From NCBI GenBank assembly GCA_946699065.1, contig CAMPDV010001457.1, forward strand, positions 44,347 through 108,346: a stretch of DNA of 64,000 bases, written 5' to 3'. Below the pieces are notes generated by a model. The model was given only the letters and a program-made list of their open reading frames with translations. It was not told the DNA's origin and did no database searches. Positions 47,418 to 60,598 of the stretch are shown one piece after another (position 1 is the stretch's first letter; every line of letters begins with the position of its first letter). Position numbers and translations under genes: made by a program. Source of the stretch: Loxodes magnus. Its lineage: Eukaryota > Ciliophora > Karyorelictea > Loxodida > Loxodidae.

Positions 47418-48669
47418 TAGAATATAAAAATAACTTAAATAAAAATTGAACAGGATCATAATATGGAAAAAAAGGAGTAAGAAAGAAATTGGTCTTTTAA
47501 TTGAAATCCATGTTGAATACATATCAAACTTCCATTATAAGTTTTACTGAAGCTCCTAGGAAATTTTTTCTTCTATTGTGGATATGACTTGGTGTACTTA
47601 AGTTCTTAAATGTTTTATATTAATTTTAAAGTTTATTCTTAATTAAATATCTTCTTATGCATTTCTTTTCTTGAATGTTTCAAGCTTTTATCATTTTTAA
47701 GCTTCTTTTATTGGATATCTAATATAAATTTTCCCTTAAATTTCGAAAACCTAGTAAAATGCGTGCTCCAGATAGTGGTTATTTTTAACGTTCTAAAAAT
47801 GTAAGTAATTATAGATATATTTCTGTAGTATTTTTAGTCAGATTAATTCAAATTCTCCCACATATTGCTATAGAACTGAGTAATCTTTCTTGCATTTATT
47901 TTCTTTTTGCTTGAAAAGGTATCTTAATTTGCTTATCTTAATAAATTGCTTTTTAAGTTTTTTCTTAATAATATTGGCTTTCATTGAATTTTCTTTCTAG
48001 TCCTTTTTAATTCAGCCAATATGTTTTTGATATAATTTCTAGATACCGAAATATTTATAAAATCTTTTAGTCTCAATTTTTTTGGGTTATATCTGTTATA
48101 GGAAGAAGGATAATTTTACATTTAGACTTTTTTATTTTAAAATAATTCCTTAAGCCAAACCTTACCTGTTTATCTCTTTCATATTATCATTAATTTTAAT
48201 TATATATTAATCTAAGATAACTAAGCTTAGGTTATAAAATAGATTAATTAAGCCCCTAAGCTTTTATAATAATTTGGTTAAGTTTAAATCTATTTTTATT
48301 CTATTATTATAAATGGCTTTTTAAAGCGTGGGCTGTCTTTTTTATTTACCTATAAACAAGAGCTTAAAAAATCTCTAAATTTAACTGTAAATATTAGTTT
48401 TGCCATTGAGAAATTCTTGAAATAGCTTTGTATTTTTTCCTTTAACCTATTATGTTTTCTCTATTTTTTATTACAGCCTTGCTTACTATTCCACATATTG
48501 CTTATATCTTAAGAATCTTAACCTTTTTATCTACTTTATTGTTTTGCTTTAATTAGTATCTTTAAGTTGATTAGGAGTTAGAAAGTGGTAAAGGTTGAGG
48601 AGAGATATTGATTTTTTCTCGAATTGCTCTAATAACTTACTGTAGTTTTAATCTCTATGGTATAACCCT

Positions 48670-50640
48670 TGTAATTTTAATCCTCTTGGTTCGTAGGTTT
48701 TAAATTTACTTTAAAAGTAATAATTTAATTAATTTTCCAAGGATAGCAAAACTTATTTTTCTCACCTCTAGCTCTTTTACCTCACCAATTTTTGGTATAT
48801 TTGCTCAATTTTTTGTTTAGCTTTCGTGATTGGTAAAACTACCTTGAAATCTTAAATTTCTCTGCTCCTAAAATAATTCTGTCAAATAATTCGAAATCAT
48901 CACCTGATGAAGGATAAAGCAGCAACTCAATTTTTAAGCCCTTTTGTAAAGAATCTGTTAACAGTTGCCTTTTTAATAATTTGTATAAACTTAAGTCATT
49001 TTGAAGAAAAAAATTCTTTATCTCAGACTTTTAATTAATAAGCTTCTTCTACTTTGTATGTAAATAATACTTAGAATTACTATCTAAGATTAAGGCTTAA
49101 ATTTATCTATTTATATTTATTTCTTAAGAGCGTTTTTGTAATCATCAAATAGATTTACCTTTATTTCACTAGGTACTTCTTCATAATTAAGAGCTGCTTT
49201 TTGTTTTAATCTCAAATTAGATTATTTCTGTTTCTCAGCTATTATAATGATAAAGCTTTTTCATATACAGAGCTTTTAGTTTCTAATGTAATTTCATTAT
49301 AAGAAGTTTTATGAGATCTGAAGAATTTCATAGTTCAAATGGAACTTTGTCAACCTAAAGGGAATTATGAAGAGCGCCGCACTTCTCTGAAATTAATCCT
49401 GTAATTCTGCTTTACGAGCTATTAGCATTTTAAAAGCTACTAGTAGGCAAATTTTTAGACATTTTGAGCTTCTCAAACGAGTTTACTTATTAGTTCTTAT
49501 TTCGCTTTACTCTCCTCAGAGATAAAGAAACTATTCATCCTGTTAACCTCAACTGTTATAATTAATTTACTTAAATTCAATCTAAGGTTGTTATACTATC
49601 ATGCTATTTTATAATTATCTCTTTGTAGATAATCCTTAAGTTAGTGCTTTAATGCTCTATTTTATTCTACTACTCATAATTTTCTAGGTGCTCTTAACTG
49701 GCTTACTAACTCTAGAGTTAGTAACTACTCTAAATTTGGAAATTACTTATGATTGAAGAGTTTTATTTCAAGCCTATTTTTTCAAAACTAGTCAAGCTTT
49801 GAAAATGATTATTAGTTTCCTTTTAAAAATTTATTTCATTACACAAAGATTCAAGTACTATCAACTAAGCCTACTCTCCAGTCCATTTAGGCTTTCCAAC
49901 TAGCTTTGGAACACCCAATTTCTGATAACTCCAAGCGAGCATCATTTCAAGAAATATGCTTGATTTAATTATGAAAAATATAGTAATATGGGTTACTTGG
50001 AGATGATCAGAGAAATCTTAGATGTGATTATGAATTAAGTTAAGATTCAGTAAAGATGTAAACTATAAGTATCTGAAATTCTTCTCCGACATGCTACTAT
50101 GAGATAGTATTAATGTCGTTATCTACTATAGGTATGATAAAGTATCATCCAAATCAAGTATCATCCAATAGCTATCCGAAACTGTATTTACTAGAATCGT
50201 GGTTTTACCTATTTGATTATCTAATTAAAGAATTTTACATTTACAGATAGTTCCGTCAGGTTTATAATATTTTCCTAGAACTCCAGATGGATCAATTTTT
50301 ATTCTACGACACAACTCTAAGGCTTAAAGTCTTAAACTGTTGAAGCTAAATCAGTTAATTTCATTTATAGACAAAATTCTGAACTTGTTAGACTTGGCAG
50401 CAATTGGGATATGTTCTAATTACACTCTTGAGGGATAGTAACTCACTTAAAGTGGGTTAAATTTACTGAAATTATAAAAAATCTATCTAGTCAATGCTAA
50501 GAAGTTTTTAATCAAGATATAACTCTTACAACTTTAGGCATTATTTTGCGCCTCCTAAGATATCAGTACTCTTTACCTAATATCTAGCTTAATAAGTAGT
50601 TAGTAATTGCACTAATTTGAGGGAAAAAAGACAATTTTGT
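48670..50640 (-). pseudogene. LRR-type protein, copy B
   Basis: Inverted counterpart of 1-1290. Its minus strand reads IKIDPSGVLGKYYKPDGT, then NTVSDSYWMILDLDDTLSYL, then the LRR-like ITTLILSHSSMSEKNFRYLQ and LLNLNLIHNHIQDF. A conserved coiled-coil-like part follows. It extends further upstream than copy A, which is cut by the window edge; the upstream part (LTRQIFYNFSKFNPLQV) may hold more LRR units. I did not find a clean start or stop. Shared words with copy A continue to about 48670 (the segment GAACC/CCAAGAGGATTAAA). The role is unknown beyond probable protein binding. Confidence 0.45.
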
Positions 50641-51280
50641 TTGAAGTAAAAGAATCTCTATAATTTAGAAATTTCAACAGTAACATGAGGGATTTTGCTA
50701 CTCTCTAGTCCTCTTTGGCTCCTAAGAAGTGAATGAGTAGCCTGCAAATATATATTAGGTAGATTTAGAATTAAATACTTCTAAGGAAATTGTTGACATT
50801 TTAAAATCTACTATTTGAGTATAAAATAAAAAAGTTGATGTTTAGCCTAAGTTGTAAAGGAAATAAATAAAATGAGTAAGATAGTAATTGATTGCTAGTA
50901 CGTATCTCCAGCTTTAGAGATATAAAAATTAGAGGAAAGATGATATTATTATAGGCTGTCTCAGTTAGCTTTTATAGAAATGAAAATAAATTCTGTTTGA
51001 TTATATTAATTCATTGTATGTCTCTGGTTATTAAACTTAAAGTATGAGTCTTTTAATTTTAATTTTTAGCTCATTTTTATAAATTGATAGATGAGAATAC
51101 TAAAGAGGTATGCATAATTCTTTGAATAAGATACTTACATATCCTCTTTTTATTTCTCATCATTTAAGTTTTTTCTACGTCTAATATTGCTTTTTCTCAC
51201 TAAATGCATTAGAATATTTCTCTATAGACAACTTTAATTAAATAAAGATTATTCAGATTAAATTAAACTGCTACAGAAAT
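50641..51280. other. No recognised gene
   Basis: A+T-rich sequence between LRR copy B and the kinase pseudogene; nothing supported. Confidence 0.4.
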
Positions 51281-51945
51281 CAAAGAGGGTTGCATCGGGT
51301 ACGGAATAAAAATAGGAAACAGATCATTCGGAGATATTTATTTGAAGAAAAATATGCTTAAGAACTAGCTATGAAACTAGATAAAATAAACACTAGATTC
51401 ATTTAATTTTATTCGAATTTAAGACAACAAAGAAACTATTAGAAAGCAGTAAATCTATTTAAAACTCTTAAGTTAAATTGCCAAAACTGCATCGGTAAAG
51501 AGTAGAGTAAACTTTTATTTCCTGTTGCTTATTTGCTAGTGCCAAATTTTTAAGAGCTTTTATAACTTCTGCAATCGAAGATTCTCTTAAAGACTGTTTT
51601 GATTTTTACTGATAAAATGCCTATTTTTCCCATAAAAAATAAAAAGAGATCCATATATCAATGAAAATTGCTTTATTCGTAGATATATTAAGCCAGATAA
51701 TTTCTCAATATACATGGAAAAACGCTTATCTAAATTACGTAACTGACTTTGAACCTGCTAAAATGTACAGATAAAAAGGATTTTATTAATATATTCCTTA
51801 TAGAGAATACAAAATTTGACTGGAGCAGCGAGATATAAAACCAATGTTCATTTGGGATTGATTAATCAAGAAAATTTAGTTTAGAAAATTTAGGATAGTT
51901 TTTATATACTTTCTTAGGAGTATGTTGCCTGGTCCAGGATTGTAA
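51281..51945 (+). pseudogene. Casein kinase 1-type protein kinase pseudogene
   Basis: The plus strand carries CK1 landmarks in order but in different frames. There is a glycine-rich loop IKIGNRSFGDIYL (near 51308-51346), where CK1 has IGSGSFGxIY. It is followed by FYNFCNRRFS and LKTVLIFTDKM (near 51560-51620), which match the CK1 segment NFCxRxFSLKTVLxLADQM. Further on are IPYREYK (near 51795) and sequence like the CK1 GTARY-xxxHLG region, then FIYFLRSMLPGPGL (CK1: YFLRGSLPWQGL). The catalytic HRD region near 51650-51700 is not recognisable as intact. At least three frame changes are needed, so it is a decayed copy. No promoter or start was identified. Confidence 0.7.
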
Positions 51946-54900
51946 TACTAAGAAAAAGAAGCACTAATTTATTTAAAGTTAAAAGAATTTATTAATTTAA
52001 CATTTTAACTCAAAAACAAAATTTTAGGTTATATATTTTATATAAACTAGGATAATTTAAAAAATAAAGCTAAGGATAATAATTTCTTATTTTTGTTTAT
52101 TCTTCGTAATTATATTTCCTCTAAGCAAAAGTTACCTAATTCTATGGCTTTCCTGCTTAATAGTATTTTTTTATCTTTAAATGGTTAATATAAAAGATAA
52201 CTAAATAGTAGATATAAAGAACTAAATTTGTTTATTCTTTTGGAAAAAAGCAACTTCTATATATATTTCTTAAATAAACACTTTGCAAAATAACTTTTTT
52301 GGTATCCCTTTATTTTAAAACTAAACTAGCTATTTTTCATTTTTAATCCAAAGAAAATTTAGTTTTATAAAATAAGATTCAAACTTAAAAAAATGATTTA
52401 TCTTCTAAAAAAGGAATAATTATTATATAAGCATAGCTTTAATTAATTGAATAGCTTAATAAAGTATTAGTCTATTATTATATCTTTATCTAATAAATTA
52501 TTTTATTCTTTTTAGTTAAAGAATTCATTCTATGCAATTATTACTAAGCAATTTAGTTTAATTCTTTAGTTCTTAAATAAATAGATTATAGAAGCTTTAT
52601 TATTTCTTTGAATCAAATAACTAATAAAAATTAAATTTAGAGTTTAATTAATAAAGCATATCAAATAACCTTAGCTTAGATAAGTACATCCATTTAGCTA
52701 ATATTAACCTAATTACTTCTGCTATATAACTAAAATTCTTAAATTATAGCCTTATTTCATATTTCATGCTTACATATCAAAATACCTAATAGTTTAAACC
52801 ATAGGATAATTAGAATCCCTAATTTTATTAGATTAAAGGTATTAATAAAGTAAATACAAAAATAAAATCTTTTAATGCATTTTCATTCTTTTATTACCTT
52901 CTAGCTTTTTAGGTTTAAATTTAACTGAAAAACCTATTTTTATATCGAGTTTTAATCTTCTTGACAGACTCGGATACCTTTTTACTTAAAAGCTCGCTAT
53001 ATTTTAGTGGATTTAAAAAAAAGGAAATAGTTTAAAAATAATTAAGTTTACTAAGAAAAATGATTAACTAAGGGAATAAAAGCAATCATTGTCTAGAGAA
53101 GAACTTTCAAAGTTTAGATTACAATTACTAAAGCAAACTACTTTCCATACAAATGCTTATATTTAAGTTTAAATTATTATTTACTTTTTATATTCCTTAA
53201 CCAAATAAGATATAAGTATAAATATACCTAATTACTATCTAAAGTGGCATCATTAACATTACTATCATTTAATATTTAAGAAGATTTACACTTAGATTTG
53301 ATTGCTATTATTTAGAGTAAAATTTGATTTTCATAAATTAAGCTTATTTAATATGATGAAAGGCAACTTACAAGAGAAATAATTTTATTATTATTAATTT
53401 AATTTAAGTCTTATATCAAGATTAAGATAGCTAACTTCAAATAAAAAAACTATTTTTTATTTAAAACTAAATGGAACTAAAGATTTCCTTATATAGAATA
53501 AGATAAAGAAGCTAGTTAAAATTAATAGCAAATTACAATATTTGATTTTAGTTTAGTAATTATATCAATAAATTAGGTTAAAAAGATATTAGCCTAATTG
53601 TATTATTTTATGATTAAGTTAATTTCAAATCCTTATTAGTCATCCAGTTACTGCTTACTCTTTATAATATTATGTTTATTTTTATTTATCTAAAAGGCTT
53701 TTAATTCTTCTTACAGTGCAAAGGTAGAATAAATCAGACAGAATATTAGGTTTTAACACTATAAATTTACCTACAATATCTCAATGAGTAACTTATGCTA
53801 CCATAGCAGATCTTTGAATAATTATTAATACAAAACACTTAGAAAAACTTTAGGCTGATATTTTAGAGTTGCAATTTTAGTATATCTAGGAGATACAGAT
53901 AAAGTAGGCTTGCAAAAATATCCTAATTTAGTTTAAAAAAATATAGTAAGTTATATATTTATCTACTATAATCTATGCTTAATTGTCTTTTCATGTGTTA
54001 TGGCTTTTTTATCACAGAAGGAACTCTTTTTTGGTTACCTTGTCTCTTTATCAGATACTTTTTCTACTATCTCTTTTTTTGATATATTTTTATCTTTAAA
54101 AAGGACTTAATGTCCTAATATTATTTAGAGATCTACAAGGGTAAAAACAAATTGTAAGTGTCATAAATTAATCATTCATCTTAAGATGGTAAGCAATTTG
54201 ATGAGTGCTAAAATGAGAAAAAGAGTGATTTAATTAACTTGCATGCATCAGAAAACTAAAAACAATAATATGGATAATTATCATATCATGAACGATGAGT
54301 GAATAAAGGGAAAAGCAGACAGGGAGACAAATTTTTTATCCCATAAAAATAAAAAGGAATCCCGGATAATTTGGAGCCATATTAATTCTGTGCAAAGAAC
54401 AAGAAGAAACAGGTACTCCTTTATACTCAAAGTTCCTCCCAAAAATCTACATTTTAAAAAGGAAGCTGAGAACCTTTAACTTTGAAGAAAGAAAATATTA
54501 AAATTATTGTAGTTTAAATCTTGAAATATAGAAGATTATAATGAAATAATCTCTTATTCATTGAAAAGTAGACATTAGTAAAATGAAATCTATGCTTGAA
54601 CACATTTATTTGATTACTCTTATTTCTATAAATCTTTTAATTTAAAATCCTTTAAATTTGTTTAGGTATCTTAAAGTAGCTAGAAAGGTAAGTAGTTTAA
54701 GAACTTAAGAAACCTATAATAAGAGTTAGCCTAACAAAAGAAAAGCAATGTTTAAAATAATAATTTTTTGATTTATCCCAAACCATCTTTAAGTCTAATT
54801 TAAATTATTCTTTAAGAAAATAACAAGATAGAAACTAGATACCAGAGATTATATTTTTATAATACTGTTTTATTCCAAATCCAAAGATTTTACTCTAAAC

Positions 54901-57900
54901 ACTTTGTGTGTTATTTTAAGAGATTAGTTAAATCTTTGCAGCGATGCTGAAGTTAAATTACTCTTTTAATTTTAAATAAGAACTCTTATTTTTAATCTGC
55001 TTCTTATCTTTTAGTTTATTAATCTGTCAACTAGAACTGTACGTTTTTATTTTAAGTAAAAGTTCCTTTGTTCTTGTTCAAATGCTACCTCAAACTTTTT
55101 TGCTAAAAGTTGCTTAAAATAAATGTTTCTTGCATTTTAATAAGTTAATTTACAATAATTTATTAAGGCCTTAAATTATTATAAAGATAAAATTAAAAAA
55201 ATTAAATATATCTCAAGAAGACTTTTAGATCTAAACTTATAAGAGCCAGCTAAAAGCCTAAGCAAGAAAGATGGAAAATAAGATGATAATTGAAGAAAAG
55301 AAATGTAAGATGCTTTGATTTACTGCTTAATTAAACCAAAAATTAGTAAGAATATCAATATTACTAAGTTAGTAAAGGAACTTTAGTGAATGGACTAAAA
55401 GAATTGTTGTCTGAAAGAAATGAAATAGAAGGACTAGCTCTCATAGATAATTACAAGTAATTATATTTAATCTTTTATCATGCAAAATCTTTTAAATTTG
55501 TAGGGGAAACTGTAATTTTGATTTTATAAAAGAGAAAAGGGATTTATATAATTATCGTGAAGATTTAACTAGAAGTATAAAGCAAATGTTGGAATGTCTG
55601 AAAAATATCCCAGTGAATACCAAATAATTGAAAGATATAAAACAGAGAATTATAAAATAAGGCTTTTTATAAGCTGTAATTGATTCAAACCAAATAATAA
55701 AGAAATTATTATGAAAAGAGATATTAGAAAAGGATGATTCTAGATTTATAAAAATCAGAGCGAAGATAAGTATCAAATAAAGCAGAAAATAAGGAAATTT
55801 AAAAATTAAAAATGATAGCCGAAATCATATGCACCATAAGCTCAAAATATAATAATTAAATGAAGTCGAAATATATAAATAACCTTGAGTTTATACTCAT
55901 TTTTTGCATAAATGAAATTAGAGAAGCTCAAAAATTTATATCTACTCTTTAGTTATACCTTAAATACCTTATTCGTAATTAATACTAAATCCGCACTTTC
56001 AAATATCTTATTTATTAGAAACATCATAAAATAGTATATTGCATCAAATATTAATGGATTTGTCAGCTACCAAATCTCACAGAGATAAAGCTTCAACATA
56101 CCTCAAAAATGCCTCTAGCTTCATCTTTTATTCTTGGGTTAAAGCCTGAAAATTTAGCTTTATACTTAGTTATTCAAGTTATTTCCAACTTTAATCTCTT
56201 AATTAAATATATTAACAATGATATAATAAAAACTTTAATGAGGTAAAGGAATATAAAGAATGTCTTAAAGAGATAGCCATAACAAACTAAATACCACGTA
56301 ATTCATATGCTACTAAAACTCCTTTAAGAGTTTTAAAAAAAATTGGCTTAAATTATAGAACGTACTGCAAAATTAAGAGTTTAATCATGTATGAAGCCTA
56401 GGCTTTGGAAGGCTTAAATAGGAAATGTGAGAACTATTTCTTTAAGATTTATGCAGATAAAAGAAAGAGCTATTAAATTGTCTAGAAGCAAAATTTTTTG
56501 TATCGGGCTAGTAAGTAGAAATCGAAATACTGAGTTATTCTTGATGAGTATGCTCGGAAGCAGAGTTAAAATGCCTTATTAAGATAATGGTGAACTTATA
56601 TATCTACTTAAGAAACTGAATCTAGATAAGCATTCATTATCTAATAATATTGCTAGATATAGGATTAGCCTATTGAATTCATAGAGACTAAGACTAGATA
56701 AATTGTCTTTGGAATATTAAGAGATTTTTAAAAAGAAAATATAGTAGAATAAAATAGTAAAACTGATGAGTGAGGACCATGAGACCTACCAAAACTATTA
56801 GTACGAGTAGATGAGTTAATAGGTTGATTTTTTAGTCTAAATTAGCTTTCATACAGAAATAAGGCTCTAAATCTGAAAAAATTAATTTTAAAGCCTAGTG
56901 TAAGAATATTAATAATAAGATCTGTCCTAACATTTTTAAAAGATATTTCTGTTTTATCAATTTGTCTCTTATTCACTTTAATTTACCTAAAATATTAATT
57001 ATAATAGCTAAGCTTTTTCTTTAAAATAGCTTTCTTAATATTAGTTTTTCTGTTCTAATCTGTATCTAAAACCTAATAAAATCTAAATTATAATATTTTA
57101 TCTTATTAATTGTATAAAACTATCAATCAACAAAATATAAGAACATTAAATTTAACTAGCTTTTGCCTTATCTTTATTTGTTTTTCCTTAATAATCACAA
57201 AATATTTTAAATATCTAGTGGTAAATTCTTTTTGAATATAATACTCAATTACTTAAAGATCTTTGACTGTTTCTCTAAATAATTTCGTTATAGCAATACT
57301 CTGAATCGTTTATATATATTCATTTTTTATAAATCAATGACTCTTATATTTCACTTTTATTAATCATACACTAAATTTGGCAAGCATTTCTTCCATTTAA
57401 TCTTATATTTGAACTATCTATTATCTGCTTAAGGATTTTTAGTAACTTATTTTTATTTTAGCTTTCTGACACTCTAAAAATTCACTATTTCAAAGTTCTT
57501 CAAAATGAATAATTTTTATTAATTTTATCTTTATATAATTTTATTTAAAAAGAAGCTATTATTTAACCTTCTGTTATCTTTTCGAAAAACTAAAAAAGCT
57601 TTTATTTATTTTTATAATTTTAGTCCTAAAAATATAACTTTTTAATAGTTATTTAGTATCATTTATCTATTTCTTAAAAATTACCTTATATTCTAAAATA
57701 AATTAAATATTTCTATTAGCTGAAGCATATTCTTTATTTTTATTATTTTGTATGCTATTTTATTATTTATCTTCTCTATTTTATTAATGCAAAAGTTTCT
57801 CTTCATTACTGAACGTTCATTCCTTATCTAATAAAGTTTAATCTCTTTGTAAAAGTTTCAAATTGCTTTGAATTTTTTTCCAAAATTTTTGCTTAAAAAT

Positions 57901-58122
57901 AATTTGCTAAATAATATTGATAATTATAAATTAAATTTACACAAATAAAAAGCAATAAATAGGTTAAGATAGTAGTTAGTAGTAAAGTGTAAGTGACTTA
58001 ATTAAGAGAGTTAATAATAAATAGATTTAACTAGATATAATATGTAAATAATAGGCAGATTCTCTCATTAAGTAATTAGGTACTTATTTATTTATAAACT
58101 TCTTAAGTTATTAATTCTAAGA
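51946..58122. other. A+T-rich region without recognised genes
   Basis: There are short coding-like patches: 54190-54490 (GC-richer, with CKEQEETGTPLYSKF) and 56240-56830 (for example NLDKHSLSNNIARYRISLL, near 56615-56675). No domain is assignable, and the hydrophobic minus-strand frame at 55552-55776 is compositional. The remainder is low-complexity A+T. Confidence 0.45.
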
Positions 58123-58194
58123 TCCGAGGTAGTATAGTGGCTAGTATTTCTGCCTGTCACGCAGACGACCCGGGTTCAATCCCCGGCCTCGGAG
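58123..58194 (+). tRNA. tRNA-Asp (GTC)
   Basis: A complete cloverleaf. Acceptor TCCGAGG pairs with CCTCGGA plus discriminator G. The D arm contains AGTATAGTGGCTAGTAT, the anticodon arm TCTGC-CTGTCAC-GCAGA has anticodon GTC, and the T arm is CCGGG-TTCAATC-CCCGG. The internal B box GGGTTCAATCC is intact. It looks functional. Confidence 0.97.
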
Positions 58195-58201
58195 TTTTTT
58201 T
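58195..58201 (+). terminator. Pol III terminator of tRNA-Asp
   Basis: A run of seven T directly after the discriminator base, the usual RNA polymerase III stop signal. Confidence 0.85.
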
Positions 58202-59569
58202 CTATACAGTTTAAAGTTAATTATACTTTTTGTATTTACTCAATTTATTAGGGACATTATACTGGGCATATTAGGAAAGATAAGAGACTAAAATAGAATA
58301 AAAATAAGTAAGAAGCATAGGAATAGTAAAGGGATAAATGAAATTAGTAAAATAATGAAAGCAATTGAAAGCTTATAAATGATAAGAGGGAACTGAGAAA
58401 ATAGAAAAGCGTTAATAAAGAAACTTAAAAGCAAAATAGATTTATAAAATGCATCAAATATTTAAAAATAACAAATGACTTTATATGTATATACCAAAAA
58501 GTATTATTTAAGTTATTAATCCTTCTAAGAAAATAATAAAACTAACATTATTTAGATTTATTTCAAAAAGGAATTTAACATTAGAGATGTAAAAGTTTAT
58601 TTTAGGCTTAAAAAAAATTTAAAAAATAGTAAAGGCTTAAATTAATTTATAATTCAAGCTATTTTATAAATTATATATGCTTAAATACTAATTACTTTTA
58701 AATTACATTCATAAAAATCTAGAAGAGCAACTTAGAATTCATATATAATCTTTTATAAGAGATTTTATTAATTAATTTAAATCTAATTTTAAAGTAAAGA
58801 ATTAAGAAAACAGTGCTAAAGTAATTAATTTATGAATTTTTATTTCGCTTTTTAACTATTACAAATATTTATAATTAGCATTGATAGAGAAGGGAAACTA
58901 TCTCATAATATCTTAATTTTACATTCTAATTTTATAATCAGTTTTAAAAAAATAAGTTTTCTGATTATTCTCTTATTATATTTAGGAAGAAAAACTAAAT
59001 GAATTGATTATCTCCTTAAATTTAGGATAATTCTTTAAAGAGTCTGGCTTATATATAGAGCTAAAAATAGATCCATTAATTTGAAGATATATAAGGAATA
59101 GAATACTAAAATTTTGAAAAATTAAGGAGATTAAATTTTATTTATTTGGCTAAAGTAAGAATCTAGAGCTTGAATCTCTCTTCAAAATTAGCTTCTATGC
59201 TTAGATTACTCTTAAATCTACATTATTTTATTACAAGCTTATATTTAAAAATCATAAATCTGAAAGAATACAAGATGAAAACTCTTTCCGAACATTATTC
59301 TAGGACAAGCATTTACAAAGCTAAATTCTAGGATTAAACCTTTAACTTTCTAGTAAAAAAGTTTGAAAATATTAATTTCTAGAAATTCCATTTAAGGATA
59401 TTCTTTATATTCAGATCTCTTTTCGTAAAATTTAAAAAATTTAATTTTATCCTTGATTTCAAATAAATTACTTAATCAAAAAATCTTAATAAAGACAATA
59501 TTTACACTGAAGATTTAAATAACTCTTATAGATATATAGGCCTTAAAGTTAGCAACATATTTTAGGGGA
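58202..59569. other. A+T-rich, no recognised gene
   Basis: No supported feature between tRNA-Asp and the kelch-like remnant. Confidence 0.45.
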
Positions 59570-60045
59570 TAAGTATATTTTGTTTAATTATGACTAAATT
59601 CTTTCCTCAAGTTTCTCACTAAAATCTACTAGCTTTTACTCAAATAAAAAGCCTTGAGTTGACCTCTCATTGTTAAATTAATACACGAAATTATAGTTTG
59701 AAACTGGCTAAGCAAAGGTTCAGAGTACTCTATATTCATAGAACTTTTGTCCACAGACTTTATTTTTCTAAAGTTTATAAAATTGAGTATCCAGAAAACT
59801 TCTGATTCCATAGATGAGAAACGAATTATTACTATAAATGAAAATACACTGAAGCTGAACTTTTTTTATTTATCTTGCTATAAGTTAATCAAATATTCTT
59901 ATTTGCATCATAAACTCTTATAGTATCAAAGTTTTACTTCACTGTATAGTTAAATCCCTCCTAATACATAGATTCAAAATTTAACTTAATTACTTCCAAT
60001 TTACTCATAAGAGTTTCAAACTATTATATGCTAGTAAATAATTCA
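59570..60045 (-). pseudogene. Kelch-like/coiled-coil remnant
   Basis: On the minus strand a coiled-coil-like part (FETLMSKLEVIKLNFESMY) is followed by NFDTIRVYDANKNIW, which resembles a kelch strand (x-V-Y-D-x-x-x-N-x-W). After a frame change it reads SFLIYGIRSFLDTQF. The W of DANKNIW is a TGA codon. The layout is like that of the kelch gene at 28960-29978, but the GG doublets are lost, so the assignment is tentative. The SINE-like element at 60057 interrupts the sequence just upstream. Confidence 0.35.
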
Positions 60046-60056
60046 GAACTCTTATT

Positions 60057-60371
60057 TAATTAATTAATTTCAACTTAAAGGGTTTTGGACTGCAACTTCT
60101 TGCAGTTTAACGACCCCAACACTCCTTTCATGGGATAACGGGGATATCCTGTTGCTTTTCGAAAAGCAGCTGCCAGGGAGCTCCATCGCTATGGGCAGCC
60201 AGGCTTCAAGCCCCTACCAGGAGTGGATAATCAAAAGGAAGGCGTTCCCTTGCAAAGGTTGACTTTGACCAGGGACTTTCTCAGCGACAGGAAAGAACTT
60301 GTTCCTAGCCATAAAAACCAGAAAGTATGATTCATAAGGTCAATCTCAGCTCCCACCATCTTTTTAATTAT
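60057..60371 (+). mobile_element. SINE-like GC-rich element, copy 2
   Basis: A 315-bp block related to 21549-21867 in reverse orientation, bounded by the direct repeat AACTCTTATT at 60047-60056 and 60372-60381. Shared words include GGATAACGGGGATATCCTGT and GGGAGCTCCATCGCTATG, then CAGCCAGGCTTCAAG. Divergence between the copies is substantial (I estimate about one base in five). No protein is evident. The putative B box GGCTTCAAGCCCCT and a TTTTT run near the end fit a pol III transcript, but no A box was confirmed. Confidence 0.7.
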
Positions 60372-60598
60372 AACTCTTATTGAATACTTTACATTAAGAT
60401 ATGCCGTTGAAATCTAATTATTTATATAAAAAATGGCCTTAAAAAATAGCAATCTCCAAAACTAGACTAATAGAATACATAAAGAATTATAAATTGATCT
60501 ATAAAATCTACAAAACGAAAAGCTTAAACTCTAAACAGGTAATCTAAGAATTTTCAAGCAAAATATGTGTTCTAATTTAGCAAATTGATAAAAAAAAT
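60372..60598. other. A+T-rich flank
   Basis: Target repeat of the SINE-like copy, then sequence leading into ORF1 copy f. Nothing else is supported. Confidence 0.4.
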
